Program-made: the position numbers and the translations under genes | Shown: piece by piece, positions 26,137-34,223 of the stretch | Position numbering within the stretch: position 1 is the first letter of the stretch | Layout of the letters: every line of letters starts with the position of its first letter | Source: Actinomycetospora termitidis | Lineage (GTDB): Bacteria; Actinomycetota; Actinomycetes; Mycobacteriales; Pseudonocardiaceae | Assembly: GCF_030286555.1 (NCBI RefSeq) | Contig: NZ_JASVWF010000012.1 | Span: 17,680 to 81,679 of the forward strand | Reading direction: 5' to 3' | Length of the DNA: 64,000 nucleotides | Notes under the pieces: model-generated | Seen by the model: the letters and a program-made list of their open reading frames with translations, nothing else | What the model was told of the DNA's origin: nothing | Database searches by the model: none

Positions 26137-26819
26137 CCGACCCCGGCACCGTCCTGATCACCGGAGGCTCGTCCGGACTCGGCGCCGCCGTCGCCGAGGC
26201 CGTCGCGAACGCCGGCGGCACGCCGGTCGTCCTCGACCTCAAGGCCCCCGACGCCGGGCACGCCTTCGTCGAGGTCGATCTCGCCGACCCGACCGCCGCC
26301 CAGGCCGCCGTCGCCCGGGCGATCGACGAGCACGGCGGGCTCGACGGCGTCGTGACCGCGGCGGGCATCGACCGCTGCGGGCGCATCGTCGACGTCGAGT
26401 GGGACGAGTGGGAGCGCGTGGTCGCGGTCAACCTGCTCGGCACGGCCGCCGTCGTCCGGGCGGCCCTCCCGAGCCTCGAGGAGCGCCACGGCACCGTCGT
26501 CACCGTCTCGTCGACGCTCGGGATCAAGGCCGTCTCGGACGCGTCCGCCTACTGCGCCTCGAAGTTCGGCGTCGTCGGCTTCACCCGCGCGATCGCCGCG
26601 GAGTGGGCCGGCAAGGTCGGCGTGACGCTGCTGATCCCGGGCGGGATGTGGACGCACTTCTTCGACGATCGCCCCGAGCAGTACAAGCCAGGCCCCGACG
26701 CGGAGCTCAACGACCCGGCGCAGACCGCGGAGGCGGCGCTGTTCGCGCTGACCCGCCCGCCCGGCAGCGAGGTGCGCGAGCTGGTCGTCGCGGCGTCCGG
26801 GGAGTCGTCCTACCCGTGA
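26133..26819 (+). CDS. Short-chain dehydrogenase/reductase in the heptose cluster
   Basis: This 228-residue classical SDR has the cofactor motif LITGGSSGLGAAVAEAV at residue 8-24, the central AAGIDRCGRIV, and the catalytic Ser and YCASKFGVVGFTRAI (Tyr-x3-Lys) near 145-165. It is too short and of the wrong subclass for HldD, the extended-SDR ADP-heptose 6-epimerase of about 310 residues. It could still act on the cluster's sugar as an oxidoreductase or ketoreductase. The ATG overlaps the hldE stop by 4 bases. Its 3' end overlaps the convergent STAS gene by 10 bases. Confidence 0.85.
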   Translation: MTDPGTVLITGGSSGLGAAVAEAVANAGGTPVVLDLKAPDAGHAFVEVDLADPTAAQAAVARAIDEHGGLDGVVTAAGIDRCGRIVDVEWDEWERVVAVNLLGTAAVVRAALPSLEERHGTVVTVSSTLGIKAVSDASAYCASKFGVVGFTRAIAAEWAGKVGVTLLIPGGMWTHFFDDRPEQYKPGPDAELNDPAQTAEAALFALTRPPGSEVRELVVAASGESSYP

Positions 26820-27229
26820 TCCGCACCGTCACCGGCCGCGGCGCGGGCGCTCGCGACGTCGTCGTGCAGCGTCAGCACCCGGTCCAGCCCGGTGATCCGC
26901 AGCGGGCGGCGCACGGTGCGGGCCTGCGAGGCCAGCAGCACCGGGACGCCGCGTCCGCGCAGGTCCTCGGTGATCTCGAGGAGCAGCGTCATGCCCGCCG
27001 AGGCGAGCAGCGCCACGTCGTCGAGGTCCAGCACCACCGCCCGCGCGTCGGTGGCGGCCCGCTCGACGCCGGCGCGCAGCGTCGCCGCGGCGGCGCCGTC
27101 CACGTCGCCCGCGACCGCGACCACCGCCACGCCGTCGTCGGTGTCGCGCACCGCGACCTCCACCGTCCCGGGGTCCGGGGCCGGGCGCGCGCCATCGCCG
27201 GCGCTGCGCTCGCCCCGGTCGGGGTGCAC
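26810..27229 (-). CDS. STAS-domain anti-sigma factor antagonist
   Basis: This 139-residue protein has a STAS domain: VAVVAVAGDVDGAAAATLRA near 37, VVLDLDDVALLASAGMTLLL near 70 and VPVLLASQARTVRRPLRITG. The Ser in LLASAGM takes the place of the phosphorylatable Ser of RsbV/SpoIIAA (usually SSG). It would bind an RsbW-like kinase and free a sigma factor when dephosphorylated. The GTG at 27229 is preferred because AGGAGG lies four bases upstream. An ATG at 27298 adds 23 low-complexity residues. It sits inside the glycan locus on the opposite strand, divergent from the second hldE gene. Confidence 0.75.
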   Translation of the reverse strand: MHPDRGERSAGDGARPAPDPGTVEVAVRDTDDGVAVVAVAGDVDGAAAATLRAGVERAATDARAVVLDLDDVALLASAGMTLLLEITEDLRGRGVPVLLASQARTVRRPLRITGLDRVLTLHDDVASARAAAGDGADHG

Positions 27230-27408
27230 ACGGCCTCCTGGGACACGGGCGACCCAGGGAGGGAGCCCACGGGTCGTCGGTCGGGGCCGGGGGCGCATGG
27301 CTGGACCCCACGGTTCTGGCGTCGGAACCCTAGCGGAGACGGCCCCGCGGTCCCCGGCCACGTGAGCACCCGCGCACGTCCCACCATCACGTCCGAGGAG
27401 GAGGACCG

Positions 27409-28881
27409 TTGTCCCTGACACCCCTCGACCGCGCCCCGCTCGCCGTCGACCTGCCGCACCGGCTGGCCGGCAGCGCGCCGCGGGTGGTCGTCGTCGGCGA
27501 CGCCGTCCTCGACTGCTGGATGACCGGCCCGAGCCACCGGCTCTCCCGCGAGGCGCCCGTGCCGGTCGTCGAGATCGACCGCACGCGCTGCCAGCCCGGC
27601 GGGGCCGCGAACACCGCGGCCAACCTGGCGGCCCTCGGAGCGCGGGTCGCCCTGGTCTCGGTCGTGGGTGACGACGACGACGGGCGCACGGTGCGCCGGC
27701 TCCTCGCCGAGGCCGGCGTCGACACGTCCGGCGTCCTCGTCGCCACCGACCGCCCGACCGCGGCCAAGCGGCGCATCGTCGCCGACGAGGCCATGGTCGC
27801 CCGCTACGACACCGTGCCCCCGGTGCGCCCGGTGGGCGGGTTCGACCGGGCCCTCGACGACGCCCTGGCGGGGGAACCGGACGCCACCGTGGTCTGCGAC
27901 TACGCCGCGGGCGCCCTGGACGACGACGCGGTGGCCGCGCTCGTCGGGCGCCGCGACCGGCTCGGGGTGCTCGTCGTCGACGCCCACGACGTCGCGCGCT
28001 GGCAGCCGGCCCGACCCGACGTCGTGACCCCCAACGCCGGGGAGGTGGCCACCCTGCTGGGCCGGCCCCTGCCCGCACCGGACCGGGTCGCGGCCGCCGA
28101 GGCCGCCGCACCGGAGCTGCGCGAGCGGTCCGGGGCGTCGACGGTCGTGGTCACCCTCGACCGGGACGGCGCGGTGCTGCTGGCCCCCGACCAGCCCGCC
28201 CACCGCACCTGGGCCCGCCCCGCGCCGGAGAGCCGCACCTGCGGGGCCGGGGACTCCTTCACCGCCGGGCTCGCCCTCGCCCTCGCCGCCGGGACCCCCG
28301 CGGCGACCGCGGCGGAGCTCGCCCAGGCGGCCGCGGACGTCGTCGTCGCCCGCGCCCACACCGCCGTCTGCTCGACCTCCGACCTCGCGGCGCGGGTCTC
28401 GGCGTCCGGGGAGGCGCTGTCCACCCCCGACGAGCTCGCGCGCCTGGTCGCCGGCCACCGCGCCGAGGGGCGGCGGATCGTCTTCACCAACGGCTGCTTC
28501 GACGTCGTCCACCGGGGCCACGTCGCCTACCTCAACCAGGCGAAACGACTCGGTGACGTGCTGGTGGTCGCGCTCAACGCCGACGAGAGCGTCGGCCGGC
28601 TCAAGGGCCCGGAGCGTCCGGTGAACCCGCTCGCCGACCGCGCGGCGGTGATCGGGGCGCTGTCCTGCGTGGATCACGTCGTCGGGTTCGCCGAGGACAC
28701 CCCGGTCGCTCTGCTCGAGGAGCTGCGCCCGGACGTCTACGCCAAGGGCGGCGACTACACGCCGGACATGCTCCCGGAGACCCCCACCGTCAGCGCGTAC
28801 GGCGGGCAGGTCGCGATCCTGGACTATCTGCCGGACCGGTCGACGTCGCTGATCGTGGAGAAGATCCGCGCTCGTGGCTGA
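27409..28881 (+). CDS. hldE: Bifunctional heptose 7-phosphate kinase / heptose 1-phosphate nucleotidyltransferase (HldE, variant B)
   Basis: This 490-residue two-domain protein of typical HldE length has an intact PfkB/ribokinase domain: VVVVGDAVLDCWMTGPSHRL at the start, QPGGAANTAANLAALGARVA near 65 with the substrate-binding Asn, and TCGAGDSFTAGLALALAAG near 280 with catalytic Asp. The second domain has FTNGCFDVVHRGHVAYLNQA near 363 (HxGH) and YAKGGDYTPDMLPETPTV. Compared with variant A it has both active sites and a short clean linker. The start is TTG at 27409, with GAGGAGGACCG placed at the right distance and no other plausible start. It overlaps the next glycosyltransferase gene by 8 bases. 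Confidence 0.9.
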   Translation: MSLTPLDRAPLAVDLPHRLAGSAPRVVVVGDAVLDCWMTGPSHRLSREAPVPVVEIDRTRCQPGGAANTAANLAALGARVALVSVVGDDDDGRTVRRLLAEAGVDTSGVLVATDRPTAAKRRIVADEAMVARYDTVPPVRPVGGFDRALDDALAGEPDATVVCDYAAGALDDDAVAALVGRRDRLGVLVVDAHDVARWQPARPDVVTPNAGEVATLLGRPLPAPDRVAAAEAAAPELRERSGASTVVVTLDRDGAVLLAPDQPAHRTWARPAPESRTCGAGDSFTAGLALALAAGTPAATAAELAQAAADVVVARAHTAVCSTSDLAARVSASGEALSTPDELARLVAGHRAEGRRIVFTNGCFDVVHRGHVAYLNQAKRLGDVLVVALNADESVGRLKGPERPVNPLADRAAVIGALSCVDHVVGFAEDTPVALLEELRPDVYAKGGDYTPDMLPETPTVSAYGGQVAILDYLPDRSTSLIVEKIRARG

Positions 28882-29698
28882 CATCGACGTCCTGATCCCG
28901 ACGAAGGACCGCCCCACCGAGCTCGCCACCACGCTGGCCGGCCTGGCCGCGCAGAGCGGCGTCCCGTTCCGCGTCGTGGTCTCCGACCAGTCCGACGGGG
29001 ACGCCTCCTTCGACACCCCGTCGACGACGACGCTGGTGCGCGCGCTGCGCCTCCGGGGCGTGGAGGTCGAGCTGACGCGGCACCTGCCGCGGCGGGGGAT
29101 CGCCGAGCAGCGGGCGTTCCTGCTGTCCCGGTCGTCCGCGCCGGCGGTGCTCTTCCTCGACGACGACGTGTGGCTGGAGCCGGGCGTCCTCGCGCGCCTG
29201 CACTCCGCACTGCGGGAGCTCGGGTGCGGGATGGTCGCCGCCGCCATGCAGGGCCTCTCGCACCTCGACGACGACCGCCCGCACGAGCGCGTCACCTACG
29301 AGCCCTGGGAGCCCGGTCCGGAGCGGATCGAGAAGGAGTCGCCGGCGTGGCAGCGGTGGCGCCTCGGCAACGCGGCGAACGGGCTGCACCTGGCGTTCGC
29401 GGAGGGCCTGGATGCCCCCGGCGGGGCGGTGCCCGACCCGTCGTCGTGGTCGGCGTACCGGATCGCCTGGGCGGCCGGGTGCGTCCTGTTCGACCGGGCC
29501 GCGCTGCTCGACGCCGGCGGGTTCGACTTCTGGCGCGAGGTGCCGCAGGACGCCCACGGCGAGGACGTGCTCGTCCAGCAGCGGGTCATGGCCCGCTCCG
29601 GCGCTGCGGGGATCCTGCCCAGCGGCGCCTACCACCAGGAGTCGGCGACGACGCTGCCCGACCGCGGGTCGTCGGCGGTGGACCTGCTGCCGCTCTGA
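28874..29698 (+). CDS. Glycosyltransferase family 2
   Basis: This 274-residue GT-A fold protein has an N-terminal DIDVLIPTKDRPTELATTLA (nucleotide-binding start of GT2) and a VLFLDDDVWLEPGVLARLHS stretch near 95, holding the DxD-type metal-binding acidic cluster. Residues near 185-225 (ASWSAYRIAWAAGCVLFDRA-like and WREVPQDAHGEDV) match the acceptor side with the catalytic ED motif. The donor is unknown. The GTG at 28874 lies inside the hldE stop region, indicating coupling, so a heptose or related sugar donor is possible. It ends the glycan locus; a family A repeat follows. Confidence 0.85.
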   Translation: MADIDVLIPTKDRPTELATTLAGLAAQSGVPFRVVVSDQSDGDASFDTPSTTTLVRALRLRGVEVELTRHLPRRGIAEQRAFLLSRSSAPAVLFLDDDVWLEPGVLARLHSALRELGCGMVAAAMQGLSHLDDDRPHERVTYEPWEPGPERIEKESPAWQRWRLGNAANGLHLAFAEGLDAPGGAVPDPSSWSAYRIAWAAGCVLFDRAALLDAGGFDFWREVPQDAHGEDVLVQQRVMARSGAAGILPSGAYHQESATTLPDRGSSAVDLLPL

Positions 29699-29708
29699 CC
29701 CCCTCCGG

Positions 29709-29749
29709 GGTGTCAGCACTGCGGCCATGCTGACGCTGGACGTCACGAA
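29709..29749 (+). repeat. Palindromic repeat family A, copy 3
   Basis: GGTGTCAGCACTGCGGCCAT followed by GCTGACGCTGGACGTCACGAA. The 7-bp arms GTCAGCA and TGCTGAC pair perfectly. It lies between two convergent genes (GT2 and malQ), where it could also end transcription. Confidence 0.85.
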
Positions 29750-29770
29750 TCCGGGGGGTACGGCGGCGCC

Positions 29771-31819
29771 CTACCGCCCGCGGAGCGCCGCCACCGTCGC
29801 CTGCACCCGGGGGTCGCGGAGCAGCTCGTCCACCGCGAGCGGCAGCGGGATGCGCCAGTTCGGGTAGGCGTCGGTGGTCCCGGGCAGGTTCGGCTGGCGC
29901 ACCTCGTCGAGGACGTCGGTGAAGGCCGCCAGCACGATCCGCGAGCCCGCCCCGGCGAGCAGCCGGTGCATCGCGGCGACGATCGCCCCCTCGGACCGGT
30001 CCTCCCCGAGCGCCCCCTCCGAGACGAGCAGCCCGACGAGCTCCTCGCGCTCGCGTGCGGCCTGCTCCCGGGCCGCGTCGACGTCGGTCAGCAGCCCGGC
30101 CTCGTCGCGGGCCCGGACGTGCTCGTCGCGCAGGAACCCGACCGCGGTCGGCAGGTCGTGGGTGGAGATCGTGCCCAGCGTCATCGGGTCCCACCGTGAC
30201 GGCGGGAGCAGGTCGCCGTGCTCGTCGCGCTGGAACCAGAGCACCGCGCAGCCCAGCATCCCGTGGGCGGCGAGCCCCTCGGTGACCTCCGGTTCGACCG
30301 TCCCGAGGTCCTCCCCGACGACGACCGCCCCGGCCCGGGACGCCTCGATCGAGAGCACCGCGAGCATCGCCCGGGCGTCGTAGTGCACGTAGGTGCCCTC
30401 CGTGGCCGGGCGGCCCGGCGGGATCCACCACAGCCGCCAGAGTCCGGCGACGTGGTCGATGCGCACCCCGTCGGCGTGACGGAGCACCGCGGCGAGCATG
30501 TCGCGCAGTGGCCCGTAGCCGGCCTCGGCGAGCCGGTCCGGGCGCCACGGCGGCAGCGACCAGTCCTGGCCGCGCTGGTTGAAGTCGTCCGGCGGCGCAC
30601 CGACGTGGACGCCGGGCGCGAGGAACGACTGCAGTGCCCACGCGTCCGCCCCGTCCGGCGCGCACCCGACCGCGAGGTCCGCGATCAGTCCGACCGGCAT
30701 CCCGAACGTCGCCGCGTGCGCGTCCGCGAGCTGGAGGTCCAGCAGGTACTGGCACCAGGCGTGGAAGGACACGCGGTCGGCGAGCTCGTCCCGGGCGGCC
30801 TCGATGCCGGGCGCATCGGGGGAGCGGACGTCCTCGGGCCAGGTCCGCCACTCCGGGCCGTGCCGCTCGGCGAGCGCGTACCAGGTCGCGACGTCGCGCA
30901 GCGCCTCCGGGAGCGCGTCCACCGTCGCGCGGTGCTCGGCGGCCAGGGCGGCGTCCGGGTCGTCGGCGTGCTCCTCGGCGTACGCACCGGGGACCGGCGG
31001 GGCGGCGCGCTCGACGCCGGGCAGCGCGCCGACCGAGCCGGCGAACGGCCGCAGCATCGCCAGTGCCGCGCGCTTCGCGGCCCAGACGGCGTCGTAGTCG
31101 ATCAGGTCGGTCGGCTTCTCGTCGGCGAGAGGGTCGGTCGGGACCAGCCGGTCGACCGCGTGCCGCACGTGGGCCGGCGCGGCGCGGTAGGCCGGGGTCG
31201 CGGTCACCCGCAGCGAGACCGGGTGCAGGAACCGTCGGGACGAGGGGGAGTAGGGCGAGGCCTCGACCGTCGGCTCCAGCCGCAGCGCGTGCAGCGGGTT
31301 GCACAGCACCGCTCCCGCGCCCTGCTCCGACGCGGCGGCCAGCAGGTCGCGCAGGTCCACCAGGTCGCCGACGCCCCACGAGCCGGACGAGTGCAGCGAG
31401 TACAGCTGCACCATCCAGCCCCAGGTCCGCGGGACGTCGGCCAGCGTCGACGGCGGCGCGAGCACCGTCGCCTCCTCCGGCCCGACGCGCACGCGGTGGT
31501 ACCCGACGGGCAGGTCCGCGAGCCGCGCGACCTGCTGCACGGTCCCGTCCTCGAGCGTCAGTTCCCCGGGCGCGGGCAGCTCCACGGGCTCGTTCCCGAC
31601 GACGAGCGTGGGCGGCAGGCCGCCCTCCCGGCGGTCGTCGAGCGCCGCCCGGAGCGCCTCCGGCGTGGAGGCGTCCACGTCCAGGGCGGCGAGCACGTCG
31701 ACGACGACGGACGCGTCCACCTGCACCGTCCGCTCGCCCGCGTCGCGGTAGGAGGTGGCGACGCCGTGCGCGGCGGCGAGCGTCGCGAGGTCGTCGGAGA
31801 CAGCGTTCTCGCCGGGCAC
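29771..31819 (-). CDS. malQ: 4-alpha-glucanotransferase
   Basis: This 682-residue GH77 amylomaltase transfers alpha-1,4-glucan segments between maltodextrins or glycogen-derived glucans in the cytoplasm. The catalytic core shows LRHADGVRIDHVAGLWRLWW near residue 445 with the nucleophile Asp, AVVVGEDLGTVEPEV near 503 with acid/base Glu, and STHDLPTAVGFLRDEHV near 552 with the stabilising Asp. The N-terminal extension of about 150 residues is usual for actinobacterial MalQ. The start is GTG at 31819, with GAGGAG seven bases before. It is convergent with the glycan locus and has no glycogen genes next to it. Confidence 0.95.
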   Translation of the reverse strand: MPGENAVSDDLATLAAAHGVATSYRDAGERTVQVDASVVVDVLAALDVDASTPEALRAALDDRREGGLPPTLVVGNEPVELPAPGELTLEDGTVQQVARLADLPVGYHRVRVGPEEATVLAPPSTLADVPRTWGWMVQLYSLHSSGSWGVGDLVDLRDLLAAASEQGAGAVLCNPLHALRLEPTVEASPYSPSSRRFLHPVSLRVTATPAYRAAPAHVRHAVDRLVPTDPLADEKPTDLIDYDAVWAAKRAALAMLRPFAGSVGALPGVERAAPPVPGAYAEEHADDPDAALAAEHRATVDALPEALRDVATWYALAERHGPEWRTWPEDVRSPDAPGIEAARDELADRVSFHAWCQYLLDLQLADAHAATFGMPVGLIADLAVGCAPDGADAWALQSFLAPGVHVGAPPDDFNQRGQDWSLPPWRPDRLAEAGYGPLRDMLAAVLRHADGVRIDHVAGLWRLWWIPPGRPATEGTYVHYDARAMLAVLSIEASRAGAVVVGEDLGTVEPEVTEGLAAHGMLGCAVLWFQRDEHGDLLPPSRWDPMTLGTISTHDLPTAVGFLRDEHVRARDEAGLLTDVDAAREQAAREREELVGLLVSEGALGEDRSEGAIVAAMHRLLAGAGSRIVLAAFTDVLDEVRQPNLPGTTDAYPNWRIPLPLAVDELLRDPRVQATVAALRGR

Positions 31820-31892
31820 CGGGCTCCTCTCGGGGGTCGGACGACCAGGATCCCAGGTCTACCCGGTCCGGCGTGCGTGGACCCGCCGTCGG

Positions 31893-32014
31893 GATCGAGC
31901 GAAGGGCCCCCTCGCTCGATCTACCCGAGTGAAGGGGCCCTTCGGTCGAACGGCGTGGTCCCGGCGAAGGGCGCCCACGGCCCGCTCTATCGAGCGAGGG
32001 TGCCCTTCGGTCGG
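31893..32014. repeat. Palindromic repeat family B, intergenic cluster
   Basis: At least three related palindromes lie in the 208-base gap before malQ. The first (31893-31921) pairs GATCGAGCGA with TCGCTCGATC around AGGGCCCCC. The second (31925-31950) reads CCGAGTGAAGGGGCCC then TTCGGTCGAA. The third ends TGCCCTTCGGTCGGAAC near 32014. The tail GGCGCCCACGG matches the copies within hldE variant A. Confidence 0.7.
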
Positions 32015-32027
32015 AACGGGGAGCGGG

Positions 32028-32384
32028 TCAGCCCGAGCGCGGGTGCGGCACGCGCGTGAGCGGACGGCGGTTCGCGACGAGGCGGTCGGCGACGTCCGAG
32101 GCGGAGGTCCGCGGCCGGCGCACGGACGCGAGGGCCTCGATCTGGGAGCGGGTCAGGTGCACAAGCCCGTCGAGGGCGGAGCTCACCTCGGGGGCGGTCC
32201 AGCCGCGCTCGAGGAGCAGGTGCACCAGGGCCAGGGCGGAGCCGCGGTCGCGGCGGGCGCGCACCACGAGGGAGCCGAGGTCGTCGGGGAGGACCCGGGT
32301 CGGGTCGGGGAGCGGGGTGACGGGGAGGTCGGCGTCGATGAAGTCCCCGGTGTCGGGCCGGGTCGAGATGGGGTCGAGGAGCAC
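32028..32384 (-). CDS. Hypothetical protein
   Basis: This is a soluble protein of about 118 residues. The N-terminus (VLLDPISTRPDTGDFIDADL) is followed by helical stretches, LALVHLLLERGWTAPEVSSA and LDGLVHLTRSQIEALASVRR, and a basic tail ending PHPRSG. I do not recognise a family. The chosen GTG at 32384 has GGAAG six bases upstream. A longer form starts at 32420 (130 residues). It lies between family B repeats and recQ on the same strand as both neighbours. Confidence 0.6.
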   Translation of the reverse strand: MLLDPISTRPDTGDFIDADLPVTPLPDPTRVLPDDLGSLVVRARRDRGSALALVHLLLERGWTAPEVSSALDGLVHLTRSQIEALASVRRPRTSASDVADRLVANRRPLTRVPHPRSG

Positions 32385-32463
32385 GGGCACCTTCCGTTCG
32401 ACAGCAATCCGGGACAGCACTACCAGAATCGGCGCTCGGCGTGACGGGCAAACACCGGCGCGG

Positions 32464-34173
32464 TCACACGGAGGTCAACAGGCCCCGCTCCCGGAGGACG
32501 GGGATCGACAGCGTGCGGTAGCCGGCGTCGTCGAAGAGCACGACCACCGTGTCGTCCCCCACCGTCTGCACGACGCCGTGCCCCCACTCGTCGTGGGTCA
32601 CGGCCTCGCCGGGCGCCGGCTCCCCGTGGGACGCACCGGACCGCTCGCCGGGGTCGCCGACGTCGCCGGAGTCACAGTGGTCGCAGTTCCCGCACGGCTC
32701 GTCGCGGGCCTCGCCGAGCACCTCGAGCAGGGTCCGCCGCCGGCACCCGCTGCCCTCGGCGTACCGGCGGACCAGCTCGACCTTCGACCGCTGCCGTTCG
32801 CGGCTGCGCATCACCAGTCCGGCCGCGGCCGCGGCGACCTCCGCGGCCGGGGCGTCGTTCACCCCGGCCACCAACCGTCGGCCGGGCGCCTGCGCCACGC
32901 TGCCGCCCACGACGAGGGCCGGGACGGCCCGCGACAGGGCGGCCTTGGACAGCCCGGCCGCGTCGGCCAGCTCGGCCTGCGCCACCCCGTCGTCGTGCAG
33001 GCGGATCGCCTCGACGACCGTCGCCAGCGCCGCCGCCCGGGCGTCCCGGCCGGAGGCGAACAGCTTCGGCCGGGCCAGGTCCTGCGGCCGGTGGAACAGC
33101 ACGGCCCGCGCGGACCCGCCGTCGCGCCCGGCCCGGCCGATCTCCTGGTGGTAGGCGTCGATCGAGGTCGGGGTGTCGCCGTGGACGATCCAGCGCACGT
33201 CGGGCTTGTCGATCCCCATGCCGAAGGCGCTGGTCGCGACGACGACCCGCAGGTCGCCCGCCATGAACGCGTCCTGGACCTCCTGCCGCTCCTTGCGACG
33301 CATCCCGCCGTGGTAGGCGCGGGCCGGGACGCCCGCCGCAGTCAGGCGATCGGCGACCTCCGTGGTGTGACCCCGGGTGGTGACGTAGACGATCCCGGCG
33401 CCCTCGGACCCCGTCACCGCGTCCACCACCTGCCCCCACTTCGCCTCCTCCTCGTGCACCAGGCGCACCGTGAGGTGGGTCCGCGGCCGGTCGACGTCCC
33501 GGACGACGACGCACGCCTCCGGGATGCCGAGGAGGTCCAGGATCTCCTCGCGCGCGGGCACCGACGCGGTCGCGGTGAGCCCGAGGAGGCGCGGGGAGCC
33601 GAGCGCCCGGGCCGCCGGCGCGAGCGCCAGGTAGTCCGGCCGGAAGTCCGGGCCCCAGTCGCTCACGCAGTGCACCTCGTCGACGGCGAGCAGCGTGGGG
33701 GATCCCGCCGCGAGCTCGCGCAGCACGTCGGGGCGGGCGAGCTGCTCGGGTGACGTGATCAGCACGGCGAGCTCGCCGGCGGCGAAGGCGGCCGCAGCCC
33801 CGGGACCGGTCTCCGAGTTCAGCGCGGCCGCGGCGACCCCGGCGTCGACGAGGTGCGCGGCCTGGTCGCGGTGCAGCGACAGCGTCGGCGACACCACGAT
33901 CGTCCGGCCCCCGAGCAGGTCGCCGGCGATCGCGTAGATCGCGGTCTTGCCCGCGGCCGGCGGGAGGACGGCGAGGGTGTCGGTGGTCAGGGCGGACAGG
34001 ATCGCGTCCCGCTGGCCGTCGCCGAGCTCCGCGCCCTCGCCGAGGAAGCGGGTCGTGGCCTCGTCGAGTCCCGCGACGACCGCGGGCACCGGGCCGCACG
34101 GGCCGATCACGTCGCTGGGGTCCGGAGCCGTGGGGTCCTGGGCCGTGGTGTCCGCATCGGGGCGCGCTGTCAC
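32464..34173 (-). CDS. recQ: RecQ-family ATP-dependent DNA helicase
   Basis: This 569-residue superfamily 2 helicase unwinds DNA 3' to 5' in recombination and repair. It has Walker A as LPPAAGKTAIY (Lys 76; a variant of the usual PTGxGKS), a DEVH box (165-168) in LLAVDEVHCVSDWGPDFRPD, the RecQ aromatic-rich loop, LLGLTATA, and motif VI YHQEIGRAGRDGG near 345. The C-terminal zinc-binding Cys cluster is GCRRR followed by EPCGNCDHCDSGD near 478-507. The C-terminal part (THDEWGHGVVQTVGDDTVVV) is an actinobacterial extension in place of an HRDC domain. It is divergent from the topoisomerase gene by 50 bases. Confidence 0.93.
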   Translation of the reverse strand: MTARPDADTTAQDPTAPDPSDVIGPCGPVPAVVAGLDEATTRFLGEGAELGDGQRDAILSALTTDTLAVLPPAAGKTAIYAIAGDLLGGRTIVVSPTLSLHRDQAAHLVDAGVAAAALNSETGPGAAAAFAAGELAVLITSPEQLARPDVLRELAAGSPTLLAVDEVHCVSDWGPDFRPDYLALAPAARALGSPRLLGLTATASVPAREEILDLLGIPEACVVVRDVDRPRTHLTVRLVHEEEAKWGQVVDAVTGSEGAGIVYVTTRGHTTEVADRLTAAGVPARAYHGGMRRKERQEVQDAFMAGDLRVVVATSAFGMGIDKPDVRWIVHGDTPTSIDAYHQEIGRAGRDGGSARAVLFHRPQDLARPKLFASGRDARAAALATVVEAIRLHDDGVAQAELADAAGLSKAALSRAVPALVVGGSVAQAPGRRLVAGVNDAPAAEVAAAAAGLVMRSRERQRSKVELVRRYAEGSGCRRRTLLEVLGEARDEPCGNCDHCDSGDVGDPGERSGASHGEPAPGEAVTHDEWGHGVVQTVGDDTVVVLFDDAGYRTLSIPVLRERGLLTSV

Positions 34174-34223
34174 GGCGCCGGGGTGGGTCGCTCCCCGTCC
34201 CTCGAAACGCGGGTTGCGGGTGG

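Noticed and set aside
26133..26819. SDR as HldD (ADP-heptose 6-epimerase)
   Set aside because: It is 228 residues with classical SDR motifs, whereas HldD is an extended SDR of about 310 residues. Only the genomic context favours it.
31893..32014. Family B palindromes as a CRISPR array
   Set aside because: Units are unequal, overlapping palindromes without regular spacers, and no cas genes are present.
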